Positions 17,418 to 26,507 of a stretch of 64,000 bases of DNA are shown here, piece by piece (position 1 is the stretch's first letter; every line of letters begins with the position of its first letter). Made by a program: the position numbers and the translations under genes. The stretch comes from Mesorhizobium sp. NZP2298 (GTDB taxonomy: Bacteria > Pseudomonadota > Alphaproteobacteria > Rhizobiales > Rhizobiaceae). The notes beneath the pieces are model-generated. The model searched no databases. It saw only the letters and a program-made list of their open reading frames with translations, and was not told where the DNA came from. The DNA is taken from assembly GCF_013170825.1 (NCBI RefSeq), contig NZ_CP033365.1, positions 2,740,001-2,804,000 on the forward strand. The letters are read 5' to 3'.

Positions 17418-17559
17418 AAAGCTGGCCAGCGGGCCTTCTCATAACCGCGCGATGGATTTCCTCGGTTCCTTGGAAGAAAGCCGGGAACTCCGCCTCTCCG
17501 CACAAACGAATGCCACACGGCGGAAGCCTCTTTGGCAACAAAGGGCAACAGACTCGATA

Positions 17560-17587
17560 GGCAGAGATGGTCTCGGCCATCTCTGCC
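17560..17587. terminator. Stem-loop between convergent hyuA and oligopeptide ATPase genes
   Basis: A perfect 11-bp inverted repeat (GGCAGAGATGG / CCATCTCTGCC) with a 6-nt loop lies in the 182-bp gap between hyuA (rightward) and the oligopeptide ATPase gene (leftward). There is no long T run. It probably works as a bidirectional terminator or mRNA end. Confidence 0.65.
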
Positions 17588-17599
17588 GCCTGCGTAAGA

Positions 17600-18553
17600 T
17601 CAGGCCGGTGATGTCTCGCGCACGAAATGGGTAGGCGAAACGGCATTCATCGGTAGGCGGACCGGGACAAAGTCAACGCCGCGTACCGCGCTGGGAATCT
17701 CATCCGACATCGGTTCGCGTCCAACCGGTCGTCGCGCCGGATCCGCTACGGGAACCGCCGAAAGCAGCTTGCGCGTATAAGGGTGTTGAGGATTGCCGAA
17801 GACCGATCGGCGGTCGCCGATCTCCACGATCTCACCCAGATACATGACGGCAACGCGATGCGCGATGCGCTCGACCACGGCCATGTCATGGCTGATGAAC
17901 AGAATGGCGATGCCCATGTCGCGCTGCAGGTCCATCAACAGGTTGATGACCTGGGCCTGGATCGTAACGTCGAGCGAGGCGACCGCTTCATCCGCGATGA
18001 GGAGGCGGGGATCGAGGGCCAAAGCCCTGGCGATGCAGATGCGCTGCCGTTGGCCGCCCGAGAAGGCATGAGGGTAGCGTTCGAGATATTCCGGCGGCAG
18101 ATGCACTTTTGCCAGCAGGCCCGCCGCCCGTTTCTGCAACTCACTGCCGCGCGCGATGCGGTGGACGCGCATCGGGTCGGTCAGGGCCTGCCCGATCGTC
18201 ATCCGCGGATTGAGCGAGGAGAACGGGTCCTGGAAGACCATCTGCACCTCGCGCCGGAAGCCCGCAAGGGTTGCCCGTCCTGCGCCGATCATCTCCTTGC
18301 CGTCATAGCGAATGGCGCCGGACAAGGGCTTGTCCAATTGCATGATGCTGCGCGCCACGGTCGACTTGCCGCAGCCCGATTCCCCCACCAACGCCAGGGT
18401 CTCACCCGGGAAAATATCGAAGGAAACGCCCTCAACCGCATGAACCCGGCCGGCGACGCCGCCGAAGATACCGCCTCTCAGGTCGAAACGCGTAACAAGC
18501 TCGCGGACTTCGACCAAGGGCTTTCTGTCCGCTGCGAGCGGTGCGGCGCTCAT
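17600..18553 (-). CDS. Oligopeptide/dipeptide ABC transporter ATPase (OppF/DppF type)
   Basis: This 317-residue ATPase has Walker A GESGCGKSTVA, signature FSGGQRQR and Walker B LLIADEAVASLD (the usual DEP reads DEA here), with the C-terminal oligopeptide/dipeptide transporter tail after HPYTRKLL. It overlaps the OppD-type gene by 4 bp (ATGA). It has no permease or SBP in its own direction; these lie across the LysR gene in the opposite orientation (20795-24707), so the transporter is split around its regulator. Confidence 0.9.
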   Translation of the reverse strand: MSAAPLAADRKPLVEVRELVTRFDLRGGIFGGVAGRVHAVEGVSFDIFPGETLALVGESGCGKSTVARSIMQLDKPLSGAIRYDGKEMIGAGRATLAGFRREVQMVFQDPFSSLNPRMTIGQALTDPMRVHRIARGSELQKRAAGLLAKVHLPPEYLERYPHAFSGGQRQRICIARALALDPRLLIADEAVASLDVTIQAQVINLLMDLQRDMGIAILFISHDMAVVERIAHRVAVMYLGEIVEIGDRRSVFGNPQHPYTRKLLSAVPVADPARRPVGREPMSDEIPSAVRGVDFVPVRLPMNAVSPTHFVRETSPA

Positions 18554-19506
18554 GCCGAGACCTCCGGCTGCGAGACTTCGGCATTGTATATGACCAGCGG
18601 GAATTTCTCAGGCCCATCCTTGTCGGTCATGCTGCCCAGCCTCGGCACCGCCGAGATCAGCGCGCGTGTGTAGCGGTGTCGGGGGTCTACGAGGATCTGG
18701 TGCACCGAGCCTGATTCCACGATCTCGCCCTTCAGCATGACACAGACGCGATCGGCGATTTCCGCGACCACACCCATGTCATGGGTGATGAAAAGAACGG
18801 ACATGCCGATATCGCGCTGCAGTGCCCGGACAAGGTCCAGAATCTGCGCCTGGATGGTGACGTCGAGCGCGGTGGTCGGCTCATCGAGGATCATCAAGGA
18901 AGGGCGGCAGGCCAAGGCAATGGCGATCATGACGCGCTGGCGCATGCCGCCGGACAATTGGTGCGGGTATTGGTCGAGCCTGAGAGCAGCGTCCGGCACG
19001 CGCACAAGCTTGAGAACATTCAGCGCGATGTCGCGCGCCTCGCGCGGCGACTTGCCCTGGTGTCTCGTGACCACCTCCGCAATCTGGTCGCCGACGGTGA
19101 ACACCGGATTGAGGCTCGACATCGGGTCCTGGAACACGATCGAGAACTCAAAGCCACGGAGCCCCTCCATACGCTTTTCGGAAAGCTTTGCCAGGTCGGC
19201 TACACCGCCGTCCTTGAGCCTCATCAGGATGCGGCCGCCCGTGATCCTGGCGCCGTCATATTCTGTCAGGCGCATTACGGTCATGGCCGTGACCGATTTG
19301 CCCGAACCCGACTCGCCCACCAATGCCACCGTCTCGCCGCGCTTGATCTGGAACGATACGCCCTGAACAGCCCGCACCGCTTTTGTCGCCGTCGACCCGA
19401 AGCAGACTTCAAGGTTCTCGACTGACAGGATCACATCGTCGGGAAGGCTCGCGGTGGCGGCGGACTTGACGGTCAAAAGGCACTCCAGGCGCAATGGTCG
19501 CGACAC
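18550..19506 (-). CDS. Oligopeptide/dipeptide ABC transporter ATPase (OppD/DppD type)
   Basis: This 318-residue ATPase has Walker A GESGSGKSVTA, signature LSGGMRQR, Walker B MILDEPTTALD and the HRYTRALISAVP tail of peptide transporter ATPases. The start appears to be GTG at 19506 with a weak ribosome site; a slightly shorter protein starting nearer the VENLEV segment is possible. It is co-transcribed with the OppF-type gene. The 211-bp gap to the LysR gene shows no clear signal. Confidence 0.88.
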   Translation of the reverse strand: MSRPLRLECLLTVKSAATASLPDDVILSVENLEVCFGSTATKAVRAVQGVSFQIKRGETVALVGESGSGKSVTAMTVMRLTEYDGARITGGRILMRLKDGGVADLAKLSEKRMEGLRGFEFSIVFQDPMSSLNPVFTVGDQIAEVVTRHQGKSPREARDIALNVLKLVRVPDAALRLDQYPHQLSGGMRQRVMIAIALACRPSLMILDEPTTALDVTIQAQILDLVRALQRDIGMSVLFITHDMGVVAEIADRVCVMLKGEIVESGSVHQILVDPRHRYTRALISAVPRLGSMTDKDGPEKFPLVIYNAEVSQPEVSA

Positions 19507-19717
19507 CCGGTATCGAACGCAGTGAGCATGCGGGCTGTCAATAGGGCCCCGTCACCAGGTCGCCTGGAAGCCGTGCTTTGGAATGCCCCGGAATGCCTCG
19601 CCAGACGGCATCTGCCCCGTGATTGTCAGGCTTCCCGGTCTCTCCACCGGAGTTATGCAATCTCTGCATCGCCCTGTCGGATTTCGCATTAAACGCGCGA
19701 ATGGGCCTTCGGTCCAC

Positions 19718-20683
19718 TCAGCGCATGGTCAGTGTCGGATCAACCAGGTTGCGTCCGCGCGTCTGCTCCGCGGTTCGCGAGAGATATTTCCACAGCGCTT
19801 CGCCGTCCCGGCTGCGCGCGCCCACACGGCGGAAAATCCTGATCTCGATCTCCAGGGACAGCTGTTGTCCGCCAATCTGGATGAGCTCACCCTGGGCGAT
19901 CGATTTCTGAACACAGATCTGCGGCAGCCAGACCACGCCTTGCCCGGCGATCGCCATCTGCTTCAGGCCTTCGGCAAGCGAGGACTGGTAGACGATGCTG
20001 AGATTGAGAGGACGCCGCCAGCGCGACTGGATGAGCGAGATCAGCTTGCCGAGATAGCCGTCGCTCCAGGAATAGGCGAGGTAGGGAATCCTGGTGCCCT
20101 CCGGCACATCGACATCGAAGAGCGGCGCTCCCGTCTGGTCGACACCAGACACCAGAACGAGGCGATCCCTGCCGATTTGAAGCGATTCGAAGGGTCCGCC
20201 CTCAAGGACCGGTGGACCGTCGGGGTGATCGTAAGTGATGGCGAAATCGCATTTGCCGGACGACAGGTGCTCGACGCATTCCAGGAAGTCGCCAGTGTGC
20301 ATGCTGCTGCGGACCGGCGCATTTGGCAGTTCGGGCTGGCTGATCCACCTCGGAAAAAAATAGATGGCCAGCGTATGAAGCGCGGCGAAAGTGAGAAGCC
20401 GTGAGCTGGCGCCGGCGGCGTTGCGGCAGTCCGTCCGCAGGCGGTACATGTCGCGAAGCATTTCCTGGCAGCGCGGAACGAAAATGTTGCCCGCGCTGGT
20501 TAGGTGCACCGGATATGTACTGCGGTCGATAAGTTCGGCGCCGACCCAAGCCTCCAGCGCCTTGATGCGACGGCTGAAGGCCGGCTGCGAGATATTCCGG
20601 GACGCGGCGGCGGTCGAGAAATTCCGCGTCGCGGCGATCTCGAGGAAGTCTTCAAACCACGCCAGCTCCACAGTCGACCTCAT
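19718..20683 (-). CDS. LysR-family transcriptional regulator
   Basis: This 321-residue LysR protein has an N-terminal winged helix (about residues 8-65; FSTAAASRNISQPAFSRRIK) and a periplasmic-binding-like effector domain. It is divergent from the peptide-binding protein gene at 20795, across a 111-bp gap. On its other side lie the OppD/OppF genes, so it is flanked by both halves of one peptide transporter. It is probably the activator of that transporter and of the peptidase genes behind it; the effector is not known. Confidence 0.92.
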   Translation of the reverse strand: MRSTVELAWFEDFLEIAATRNFSTAAASRNISQPAFSRRIKALEAWVGAELIDRSTYPVHLTSAGNIFVPRCQEMLRDMYRLRTDCRNAAGASSRLLTFAALHTLAIYFFPRWISQPELPNAPVRSSMHTGDFLECVEHLSSGKCDFAITYDHPDGPPVLEGGPFESLQIGRDRLVLVSGVDQTGAPLFDVDVPEGTRIPYLAYSWSDGYLGKLISLIQSRWRRPLNLSIVYQSSLAEGLKQMAIAGQGVVWLPQICVQKSIAQGELIQIGGQQLSLEIEIRIFRRVGARSRDGEALWKYLSRTAEQTRGRNLVDPTLTMR

Positions 20684-20686
20684 GCA

Positions 20687-20698
20687 TTATTCGCATAA
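20687..20698. promoter_or_regulatory. Possible LysR binding dyad TTAT-N4-ATAA
   Basis: A short inverted repeat TTAT-N4-ATAA lies directly upstream of the LysR start, in the 111-bp divergent gap to the peptide SBP. LysR proteins often bind AT-rich dyads with this kind of spacing. It is a short motif and could be chance. Confidence 0.3.
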
Positions 20699-20794
20699 CT
20701 GATCCTATCTACGCATTGGACAGTGGCGCAAGCCTCCTCCTAGCTTTCGCACGCAACGATAAAAAGACCTCGAGTCAATTGTGGGAACATACTC

Positions 20795-22729
20795 ATGAAA
20801 ATGAAACGTGCCTTGGCACTAGCGTTCTGCATGGGCATAGGCGCTTTTGCGTCGCCTGCCGTGGCAGAAACCAAGAATCCCGGAACGTTTGTGTTTCTTT
20901 GGACTGACGATGTTCAGTCCTTTGATCCGGCCTACATTGCAAACACGCCGAGCTCCTACGGCGTGCTCAACGTCTACAGCCGCCTGTTGAATTACAACGG
21001 CTCCCAGATTTCCGAATTCGTGCCTTCCTTGTCGTCGGAAGTGCCGAGCCTCGAAAACGGCCTGATCAAGCAGAATGCGGACGGTTCGGTCAGCTACACC
21101 TTCCCGATCCGGAAGGGCGTCCACGCACACAAGGTCGGCATCAAGGGCGATGACGGCAAGATCACCTGGCAGTACTATGACGGGCTGAGCGACGAGCAGA
21201 AGGCCAAGATCGAGCCGGGCTATGGCGAGATCACCGCCGAAGACGTGCGTTACTCGCTGCTGCGCGCCATCCTGATGGGCCAGTCGTGGATGTCCAACGC
21301 CATCACCGAGGTGGTGACGGCGAGCAAGTACACCGACGTCGCCAAATGGGTCGAAGCCGAAGGCAAGGTGTCGGACATCAAGGATGCCAGCCCCGAAGCG
21401 CTGCGGAAGGTATATGACGAACTCGCGTCGCAGATCACCGTCGAGGGCGACAATGTCACGCTGAAGCTGCCGAAATCCTTCCCCGCCACGCTTGGCGTTC
21501 TGGCGCTGCCGTTCGGTGCCTCGATCGTCGACAAGGAATGGGTCGCCTCCGTCGGGGGGTGGGATGGCGACGGGAATACCTGGAAGAAGTACTACCGTCC
21601 CGAACTCGGCGACGATCCGCTGTTCGCCCAGGAAAACGGGACCGGTCCGTTCATGCTCGACGAATGGGATCGAACCGATCGCCGCATCACGCTGAAACGT
21701 TTCGACAATTACTTCATGGGCAAGGCCTCGCTCGAGCGCGTGGTCATGCGCACGGTTCCGGAATGGACCACGCGTCGCCTGCAGTTGCTCTCCGGCGATG
21801 CCGACTTCGTGACGACGCCCGTCGAGTTCCTGGACGAGCTCAGCAAGACGGACGGTGTCAAGGTCGTCGACGGCCTGCCCAAGGTGTTCAGCCGTGGCCT
21901 GTATTTCGCGTGGCCGCTGGATGATGCCGACAACCCCGCCATCGGCAGCGGCAAGCTGGACGGCAACGGCATTCCGCCGGACTTCTTCTCCGACATCGAC
22001 GTTCGTCAGGGCTTCAACTACGCCCAAAACTACGATGCGCTGATAAAGCAGGCGCTGCTCGGCAAGACCGTGCAGGCGCGCGGTCCCACAGTGCGCGGCA
22101 TCATGGGCTACCGCGCGGACTCGCCGATCTACAGCTACGATCCGAAAAAGGCCGCGGAGCACTTCAAGAAGGCCTTCGGCGGCAAGCTTTGGGATACCGG
22201 CTTCACCTTCACGGCCTATGTGCAGGAAGGAACGCCGCAAGGCACGGCCGCACTTTCCGCGCTCCAGCAGGGACTGCAGCGGATCAACCCGAAGTTCAAG
22301 ATGAAGATCCAGTCGCTGCCCTGGGCCTCCATCTCGGACAAGCTCAACAATCGTGAAAAGCCCGCTTCGCCGCTCACCTACATGGGCTGGGGACCGGACT
22401 ATTCCGACCCAGGTGGTCCGCTGGGTGCGGCGACCTACTATCTGTCCCCGACCGGTCTTGTCGGTGGCATGCTCGGCCAAGGCTACCGTGACCTGATGAC
22501 GGAGAAGTTCAAGCCGCTTCTCGACCAGGCCTGGGCCTCGAGCGATCCTGCCGTGCGTGAGCCGATCTATGCCAAGCTGCAGGAGATGTCCTACGACTAT
22601 GCCACCACGCAGTTCCTCTGGGAGGACTTCGGGTACATCGTCACCCGCAGCAACATCGACGGCTACGTGCACAACATGATCCTCTACGGCGCCTGGGATT
22701 TCTATCCCGTCACCAAGAAGGCCGACTAG
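20795..22729 (+). CDS. Peptide ABC transporter substrate-binding protein (SBP_bac_5)
   Basis: This 644-residue periplasmic peptide-binding protein is longer than most OppA/DppA proteins (about 530-560). A signal peptide ends near AVAET (residue 25). SBP_bac_5 features are SFDPAY near the start, GTGPFMLDEWDR and the late MGWGPDYSDPGG. The extra length comes from insertions in the middle lobe, as in the binding proteins of large or charged peptides. It is the first gene of a rightward operon with two permeases, an S12 hydrolase and an M55 aminopeptidase. Confidence 0.92.
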   Translation: MKMKRALALAFCMGIGAFASPAVAETKNPGTFVFLWTDDVQSFDPAYIANTPSSYGVLNVYSRLLNYNGSQISEFVPSLSSEVPSLENGLIKQNADGSVSYTFPIRKGVHAHKVGIKGDDGKITWQYYDGLSDEQKAKIEPGYGEITAEDVRYSLLRAILMGQSWMSNAITEVVTASKYTDVAKWVEAEGKVSDIKDASPEALRKVYDELASQITVEGDNVTLKLPKSFPATLGVLALPFGASIVDKEWVASVGGWDGDGNTWKKYYRPELGDDPLFAQENGTGPFMLDEWDRTDRRITLKRFDNYFMGKASLERVVMRTVPEWTTRRLQLLSGDADFVTTPVEFLDELSKTDGVKVVDGLPKVFSRGLYFAWPLDDADNPAIGSGKLDGNGIPPDFFSDIDVRQGFNYAQNYDALIKQALLGKTVQARGPTVRGIMGYRADSPIYSYDPKKAAEHFKKAFGGKLWDTGFTFTAYVQEGTPQGTAALSALQQGLQRINPKFKMKIQSLPWASISDKLNNREKPASPLTYMGWGPDYSDPGGPLGAATYYLSPTGLVGGMLGQGYRDLMTEKFKPLLDQAWASSDPAVREPIYAKLQEMSYDYATTQFLWEDFGYIVTRSNIDGYVHNMILYGAWDFYPVTKKAD

Positions 22730-22740
22730 AGAGCTTCGGG

Positions 22741-22771
22741 TTTCGCCGGGTGCCATCGTCGCCCGGCGAAA
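22741..22771 (+). terminator. Intra-operon hairpin after the peptide-binding protein gene
   Basis: A perfect 10-bp inverted repeat (TTTCGCCGGG / CCCGGCGAAA) with an 11-nt loop starts 11 nt after the SBP stop. It lies before the permease gene and has no T run. Such hairpins often stabilise the SBP message or allow partial termination, so that the binding protein is made in excess over the membrane parts. It also argues against the permease starting at the GTG at 22750. Confidence 0.6.
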
Positions 22772-22800
22772 CGGCTATTCCTCATGGTGCGGATGCTGAT

Positions 22801-23838
22801 GTGCTGAACTACGCTTTGCGGCGGCTCCTGATGTTGCCCGTCGTTCTCTTCGCCCTGTCGCTGATGCTTTTCGCGCTGCAGATGTCGCTGTCGCCGACAC
22901 AGCGCCTGGCGGCGTACGCGCCGTCCCCGGATTTCCTCAAGGGCGGCCAGGACAGCATTCGCAGGATGATCGAGCAGTATGGGCTGAACGATCCCTTCTA
23001 CATTCAATACGGACGCTGGATCGGCAATATCCTGAGCGGCAACCTGGGCTGGTCCGAGACCGCGCGCCAGCCTGTCGCTCACGCGCTGGCTTCCCTGCTG
23101 CCCGCGACGCTGGAACTGGTCCTGCTGGCGTTCATTCCCGGCTTTCTGCTCGCCATCTACCTGGGCTCGCGGGCCGGCATCCATCTCAACCGTTGGCCGG
23201 ACCATGTGATCCGCATCTTCACCATCCTGGGCTGGTCATTCCCGGTCTATGTCTTCGGACTGCTGATGCTGCTGATCTTCTACTCCGCGCTTGACTGGTT
23301 CCCGCCCGGGCGCCTCAGCCAGTGGGCCCAGGCTGCCGTCACCTCGCCCGGCTTCACCCGCTACACCGGCGCGAACACGATCGACGCGCTGCTCAACGGC
23401 AATCTGGCCATTTTCTGGGATTCGCTCAGGCATCTCGCTGCCCCCGTCATCACCCTGACCTACGTCAATCTTGCCAACATGACGCGTGTCATGCGCACGT
23501 CGATGCTGGAGACGCTGCGCCAGGACTATGTCCGCACGGCACGCGCAAAGGGCATGCCCCGGCGTGTGGTGGAACTGCATCACGCCAGGCGCAACGCGCT
23601 GCTTCCGGTCACGACGATCGCCGGAATGGAACTCGCCGCCATGATGGGTGGCGTCGTCATCACCGAAACCATCTTCGACTATGCGGGCCTCGGCCAGTTC
23701 GCGGCCAAGACGGCCGCCAACCTGGATTTTCCGGCCGTGCTGGGCTTCGGGCTCTACTTCGCGGTCGTTCTCGTGGTGCTGAACCTGGCCGTCGACATGA
23801 TCTATCCGCTGCTCGATCCGAGGGTAAAGACGCGATGA
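22801..23838 (+). CDS. Peptide ABC transporter permease (OppB/DppB type)
   Basis: This permease of about 345 residues starts at the GTG at 22801 (MLNYALRRLL, the usual OppB-like start); an in-frame GTG at 22750 would sit inside the hairpin. It has about six membrane segments and the coupling EAA loop around YVRTARAKGMPRR. It shows the VITETIFDYAGLG segment of OppB proteins and ends with DPRVKTR. It overlaps the OppC-type gene by 4 bp (ATGA). Confidence 0.9.
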   Translation: MLNYALRRLLMLPVVLFALSLMLFALQMSLSPTQRLAAYAPSPDFLKGGQDSIRRMIEQYGLNDPFYIQYGRWIGNILSGNLGWSETARQPVAHALASLLPATLELVLLAFIPGFLLAIYLGSRAGIHLNRWPDHVIRIFTILGWSFPVYVFGLLMLLIFYSALDWFPPGRLSQWAQAAVTSPGFTRYTGANTIDALLNGNLAIFWDSLRHLAAPVITLTYVNLANMTRVMRTSMLETLRQDYVRTARAKGMPRRVVELHHARRNALLPVTTIAGMELAAMMGGVVITETIFDYAGLGQFAAKTAANLDFPAVLGFGLYFAVVLVVLNLAVDMIYPLLDPRVKTR

Positions 23839-24707
23839 GAGCGCTTGGCTATCTGAAGCGTAATCCGATCTCGCTGGTTGGTGTGCTGCTGTTGCTGGCA
23901 TTCGTGCTGATCGCGATTTTCGCGCCGGTGCTTGCACCGCCGCAGGAATTCCAGATGTCGGTATACGACACGCCGAGAGCGGGTTTCCTGGCGACGCCGC
24001 AACCGCCGTCGCCCGAGGCGATCTTCGGAACAACCGAGGGCCAGTACGACATTTACTACGCCGTGATCTGGGGCACCCGCACGGCATTCAAGATCGGCCT
24101 CGGCGTCGTCGCCATCTCCGTGCTGATCGGCACGATCATCGGATCGCTCGCGGCCTTTTACGGCGGCATCGTGGACGAAGTGCTGATGCGTATCGTCGAC
24201 GTCTTCATGGCGGTTCCCTTCCTCATCGCCGCCATGGTCCTGACCGCCCTGCTCGGCAAGGGACTCGGGCCGATAACCGTCGCGCTGACGACTTTCGGAT
24301 GGATGGGTTATGCGCGTGTGGTGCGCAGTGAAATCCTGCGGATCCGCGAGATGGATTTCGTGAATGCGGCGAGAAGCTACGGCGCCGGCGATTTCAGGCT
24401 GATCGTATTCCACATCCTTCCCAACGCGTTCTTCCCTGTGCTGGTTCTGGCTACCATGGCGACGGGTTCGATGGTGCTCACTGCGTCCGCCCTGAGCTTC
24501 CTCGGAGTGGGCACGGAGGAAGGCTACGCCGATTGGGGGCAGTTCATCGCCTATGCGCGCAACTGGATCGTCGGCCAGCCCGGCAATCCGTTCCAGTACT
24601 GGTACACGCTCGCCTTCCCCGGAGCCGCGATCTTCCTGTTCGTGCTGGCGTGGAACCTCGTCGGCGACGCCTTGCGCGACATTCTCGATCCCCGCCATAC
24701 AAACTGA
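23835..24707 (+). CDS. Peptide ABC transporter permease (OppC/DppC type)
   Basis: This 290-residue permease has an N-terminal membrane segment and a periplasmic stretch, then about five more segments. It carries the EAA loop around FVNAARSYGAGDF and the ASALSFLGVGTE motif typical of OppC. The long open frame upstream of 23835 is only a shadow of OppB; the ATG that overlaps the OppB stop is taken. ATP is presumably supplied by the OppD/OppF-type proteins encoded leftward at 17600-19506. Confidence 0.9.
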   Translation: MRALGYLKRNPISLVGVLLLLAFVLIAIFAPVLAPPQEFQMSVYDTPRAGFLATPQPPSPEAIFGTTEGQYDIYYAVIWGTRTAFKIGLGVVAISVLIGTIIGSLAAFYGGIVDEVLMRIVDVFMAVPFLIAAMVLTALLGKGLGPITVALTTFGWMGYARVVRSEILRIREMDFVNAARSYGAGDFRLIVFHILPNAFFPVLVLATMATGSMVLTASALSFLGVGTEEGYADWGQFIAYARNWIVGQPGNPFQYWYTLAFPGAAIFLFVLAWNLVGDALRDILDPRHTN

Positions 24708-24725
24708 AATCAGGGAGTATCCCCC

Positions 24726-26396
24726 GTGTCTTCGCTTTCCCCCCACGCCATCGAGCTTCTTGAAGACCTTATCCGCCACGAGGTGGAGGACAAGGCGATC
24801 CCGTCGATCTCCTATGCTCTGGTCGACAGGGACGGCCTCATGACGCACGGCCACATACAGCGGCACGATCGCCACTTCGACATGAAGGACGACACCTGTT
24901 TCCGCATTGGTTCGATCACGAAGACCTTCACATCGGTTGCCATCATGCAACTCGTGGAGAAGGGACTGGTCGACCTTGATGTCGATGTCTCGGAGTATCT
25001 GCCCGGTTTTCACCCGGTCAATCCGTTCGCCGGGCGTGAAAGCGGACCCCACGGCTCGCATGTCAGCCTGGGCAAGCTCATGAGTCACACCGCCGGGATC
25101 GTGCGCGAACCCAAGAGCGGACATTATCTGGATTCACACAAGCCGCCGCTGGCCGACACCGTCGCCGAGCTTGCCACATCCACGTTGAAGCAGGATCCCA
25201 GCGCCGGCATCATGCATTATTCCAATGCCGGCATTGCCGTGGTCGGTATGGTGATCGAGCGGGTGACGCGAAAGAGCTACTCCGACTACATCACCGAGAA
25301 CATCCTGAAACCGCTGGGCATGAACGACACGTCGTCAGGCATGGCCCCCGGTATCCGTGAAAGGCTGGCGCCGGCCGACATGTGGACGCTGGACGGGGAC
25401 AGCCCAGCGCCGGTGTTCAATCTGGGCGGATCGCCCGCCGGCAACATCTTCTCCACCACTTCCGATATGGCCAACTATACGCGGTGCCTGCTGCGGGGCG
25501 GCTTCGCGCCCAACGGCGATTCCATTGTCAGCCCCGCATCGCTGCGCAAGATGTGGACCCCGATCGGCAAACGCCCCGAAGGTCACAACAAGGACCTCAA
25601 CGGGTATGGGCTGTGCTTCGGTGTCGGCGACATGGACGGGTGGACCTCCGTCGGCCATGGCGGCGCGGTTTACGGCTATGCGTCACAGATGATGCTCCTG
25701 CCGAGGGCCGGCTTCGGCGTCCTGATCTTCGCCACGCTTGATTTCGCCAACCAGATAGCCTCCCGGCTCGCGGGCGATGGCTTGCGCATCGCCCTTGCCG
25801 ATAATGGCATGGGGCGCATGCCGCTTCGCAGCCAGACCCCGCCGCCCATCACCGAAGACCAGTTCGCAAGCCTGCCCGGCCTCTATCGTCATGAGGTGGG
25901 CGGCGAGGTCGTCGAGGTGAAGAACAAGGACGGCAAGCTCTATCTGATGGGGGAGGGCGTGCCGCTGCAGATCCGTCCGGTCTCGGGCAACGACTTCGTC
26001 ATCGACGGACGCATCTACGGTCGCGGCGCCGACTACGCGCATATGAATCTCTCCTTCTCCAAGGCCAACCAGCTAACCTGGAAAGGAGCGAACTGGTCGC
26101 GTGTCGATAGTCTGCCTGTCGAGAAGGTGCCGCCGGAGATCGCGCCGCACCTCGGCGAGTACGGCCCGGATTTCAACATCACCTATCTGACCTACAGCCA
26201 CGGCCAGCTGAAATGCCTGATCGAGTATTTCTGCACCCATACCTGCGAGCCCGTGGATGCCGGCCGGTTCCGCATGCACGGGCTGCTCTACGAGGAGGAG
26301 ATTCTCGAGCTGGACGCCGTCGACGACAATGGACGCCGCGGCATTCGCGTCGGCCCCATGTTCCTGGAGCGGCGACGGGCTGAAATGGCAGCCTGA
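24726..26396 (+). CDS. S12-family serine hydrolase, D-aminopeptidase-like (beta-lactamase fold)
   Basis: This 556-residue protein has the penicillin-recognising fold: S63-I-T-K66 (nucleophile and base), Y165-S-N167 and H311-G-G313. No signal peptide is present, so it acts in the cytoplasm. After about residue 350 there is a further region of about 200 residues, as in D-aminopeptidase DAP of Ochrobactrum, which has two extra beta-barrel domains that shape the substrate pocket. This length, the missing signal peptide and the position behind a peptide transporter favour an intracellular D-peptide hydrolase over a cell-wall carboxypeptidase. The GTG start has AGGGAG upstream. Confidence 0.82.
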   Translation: MSSLSPHAIELLEDLIRHEVEDKAIPSISYALVDRDGLMTHGHIQRHDRHFDMKDDTCFRIGSITKTFTSVAIMQLVEKGLVDLDVDVSEYLPGFHPVNPFAGRESGPHGSHVSLGKLMSHTAGIVREPKSGHYLDSHKPPLADTVAELATSTLKQDPSAGIMHYSNAGIAVVGMVIERVTRKSYSDYITENILKPLGMNDTSSGMAPGIRERLAPADMWTLDGDSPAPVFNLGGSPAGNIFSTTSDMANYTRCLLRGGFAPNGDSIVSPASLRKMWTPIGKRPEGHNKDLNGYGLCFGVGDMDGWTSVGHGGAVYGYASQMMLLPRAGFGVLIFATLDFANQIASRLAGDGLRIALADNGMGRMPLRSQTPPPITEDQFASLPGLYRHEVGGEVVEVKNKDGKLYLMGEGVPLQIRPVSGNDFVIDGRIYGRGADYAHMNLSFSKANQLTWKGANWSRVDSLPVEKVPPEIAPHLGEYGPDFNITYLTYSHGQLKCLIEYFCTHTCEPVDAGRFRMHGLLYEEEILELDAVDDNGRRGIRVGPMFLERRRAEMAA

Positions 26397-26507
26397 GACG
26401 CCTCGGCCCGGGCAGCCATCGCTGCGCGGGCCGCCTCCACCGCACGAGCCAGGACGCCATTGAAGCCGCCTGCGCGGTGACCTTCTCTGAAATCGAAAGG
26501 CAAGCAC

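Noticed and set aside
20819..22756. A 645-codon minus-strand open frame antisense to the peptide-binding protein
   Set aside because: No domain or start signal; the plus-strand SBP has a signal peptide and family motifs.
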